In this document: positions 21,209 through 21,413 of the stretch, piece by piece
Numbering within the stretch: the stretch's first letter is position 1
How the letters are laid out: every line of letters starts with the position of its first letter
Assembly: GCA_030037515.1 (NCBI GenBank)
Contig: JASHRE010000311.1
Location: 1-21,413, forward strand
DNA from: Candidatus Sulfotelmatobacter sp.
Lineage (GTDB): Bacteria; Acidobacteriota; Terriglobia; Terriglobales; Acidobacteriaceae
Direction of reading: 5' to 3'
Length of the DNA: 21,413 nucleotides
The notes under the pieces: model-generated
Database searches by the model: none
Told to the model about the DNA's origin: nothing
The model's input: the letters and a program-made list of their open reading frames with translations, nothing else
Made by a program: the position numbers and the translations under genes

Positions 21209-21413
21209 ATGGCAACAACCTCGAAGCCTGTTTCCACTCTGCCCGATCTTTCCCGTGAATTGGGCGCTAGCCATGCCGCGGCCATCGTGGTCGGAACCAT
21301 CATCGGCAGCGGAATCTTCCTCGTTCCTTCGGAAATGATGCAGGCGGTTGGATCGGCGAAGCTCGTTTATCTGGCATGGATCGTCGGGGGCATGCTGTCG
21401 TTTTTCGGGGCGC
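21209..21413 (+). CDS. APC-family amino acid permease, N-terminal part (cut by window end)
   Basis: The first 68 residues of an inner-membrane transporter. After a polar N-terminus (MATTSKPVSTLPDLSRELGA) comes the first membrane helix with VVGTIIGSGIFLVPSEM. The GxxIGSGIF motif is the unwound TM1 substrate-binding segment conserved in amino acid-polyamine-organocation (APC) transporters, particularly the LAT/basic-amino-acid subgroup. TM2 begins with AWIVGGMLSFFGA and the sequence runs off the window. No stop or frameshift occurs in the visible part. Start ATG 21209 lies 23 nt after the symporter stop, so it may be partly co-transcribed or driven by the TATACT box at 21191. Expected substrate: an amino acid; not resolvable from the fragment. 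Confidence 0.85.
   Translation, partial: MATTSKPVSTLPDLSRELGASHAAAIVVGTIIGSGIFLVPSEMMQAVGSAKLVYLAWIVGGMLSFFGA

Overview
This is a GC-rich (about 60%) bacterial chromosome segment. Its gene content fits the phylum Acidobacteriota (class Terriglobia). The signs are a secreted carboxypeptidase-regulatory-like domain protein, an IPT/TIG fragment, a TPR-protein tail of a type I associate with this phylum, a Tat-exported sugar isomerase/epimerase-like protein, and many short genes separated by decayed intergenic DNA. This assignment is inference from gene style; no rRNA or other taxonomic marker lies in the window. No phage, plasmid, CRISPR array, tRNA or rRNA was found.

Layout. 1-2300: the end of an IPT/TIG-domain protein, then a secreted S10 serine carboxypeptidase closed by a bidirectional hairpin terminator. 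2305-4918 (minus): an M20 dipeptidase downstream of a glycine oxidase (thiO). 4926-5444 (minus): a deletion derivative of an IS200/IS605 element, in which the first 40 codons of tnpA are followed by the zinc-ribbon/RuvC-III end of tnpB. Both element ends look preserved, and the right end abuts the thiO start codon. 5630-6564: a good promoter driving an apparently leaderless small secreted beta-sandwich protein, then an EVE-domain protein. 6656-9161: a small membrane protein, a lipoprotein-like protein, a frameshifted small gene, and a TetR regulator with palindromes in its promoter. 9351-12371 (minus): a periplasmic TPR protein, a Tat-exported TIM-barrel protein and an OmpA-family lipoprotein with a strong terminator. 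12372-13335: almost 1 kb without a convincing gene. 13336-15384: uvrC with an unusual internal insertion. 15422-16313 (minus): the tail of a broken TPR protein overlapping a membrane protein with a HEGGH motif. 16551-17309: a YgfF-like SDR oxidoreductase. 17330-19062 (minus): a BadF/N-acetylglucosamine-kinase-like ATPase translationally coupled to an unknown helical protein. 19264-21413: a frameshifted unknown gene, a sodium:solute symporter, and the start of an APC-family permease cut by the window end.

Functionally this is mostly ordinary chromosome: peptide and amino-acid turnover (S10, M20, ThiO, APC permease), envelope proteins, DNA repair and sugar handling (kinase plus SSS transporter). 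The most unusual structures are the IS200/IS605 remnant, whose right end and putative omega-RNA guide region run into thiO, and several small genes broken by single-base frameshifts, which may be true decay or assembly error.
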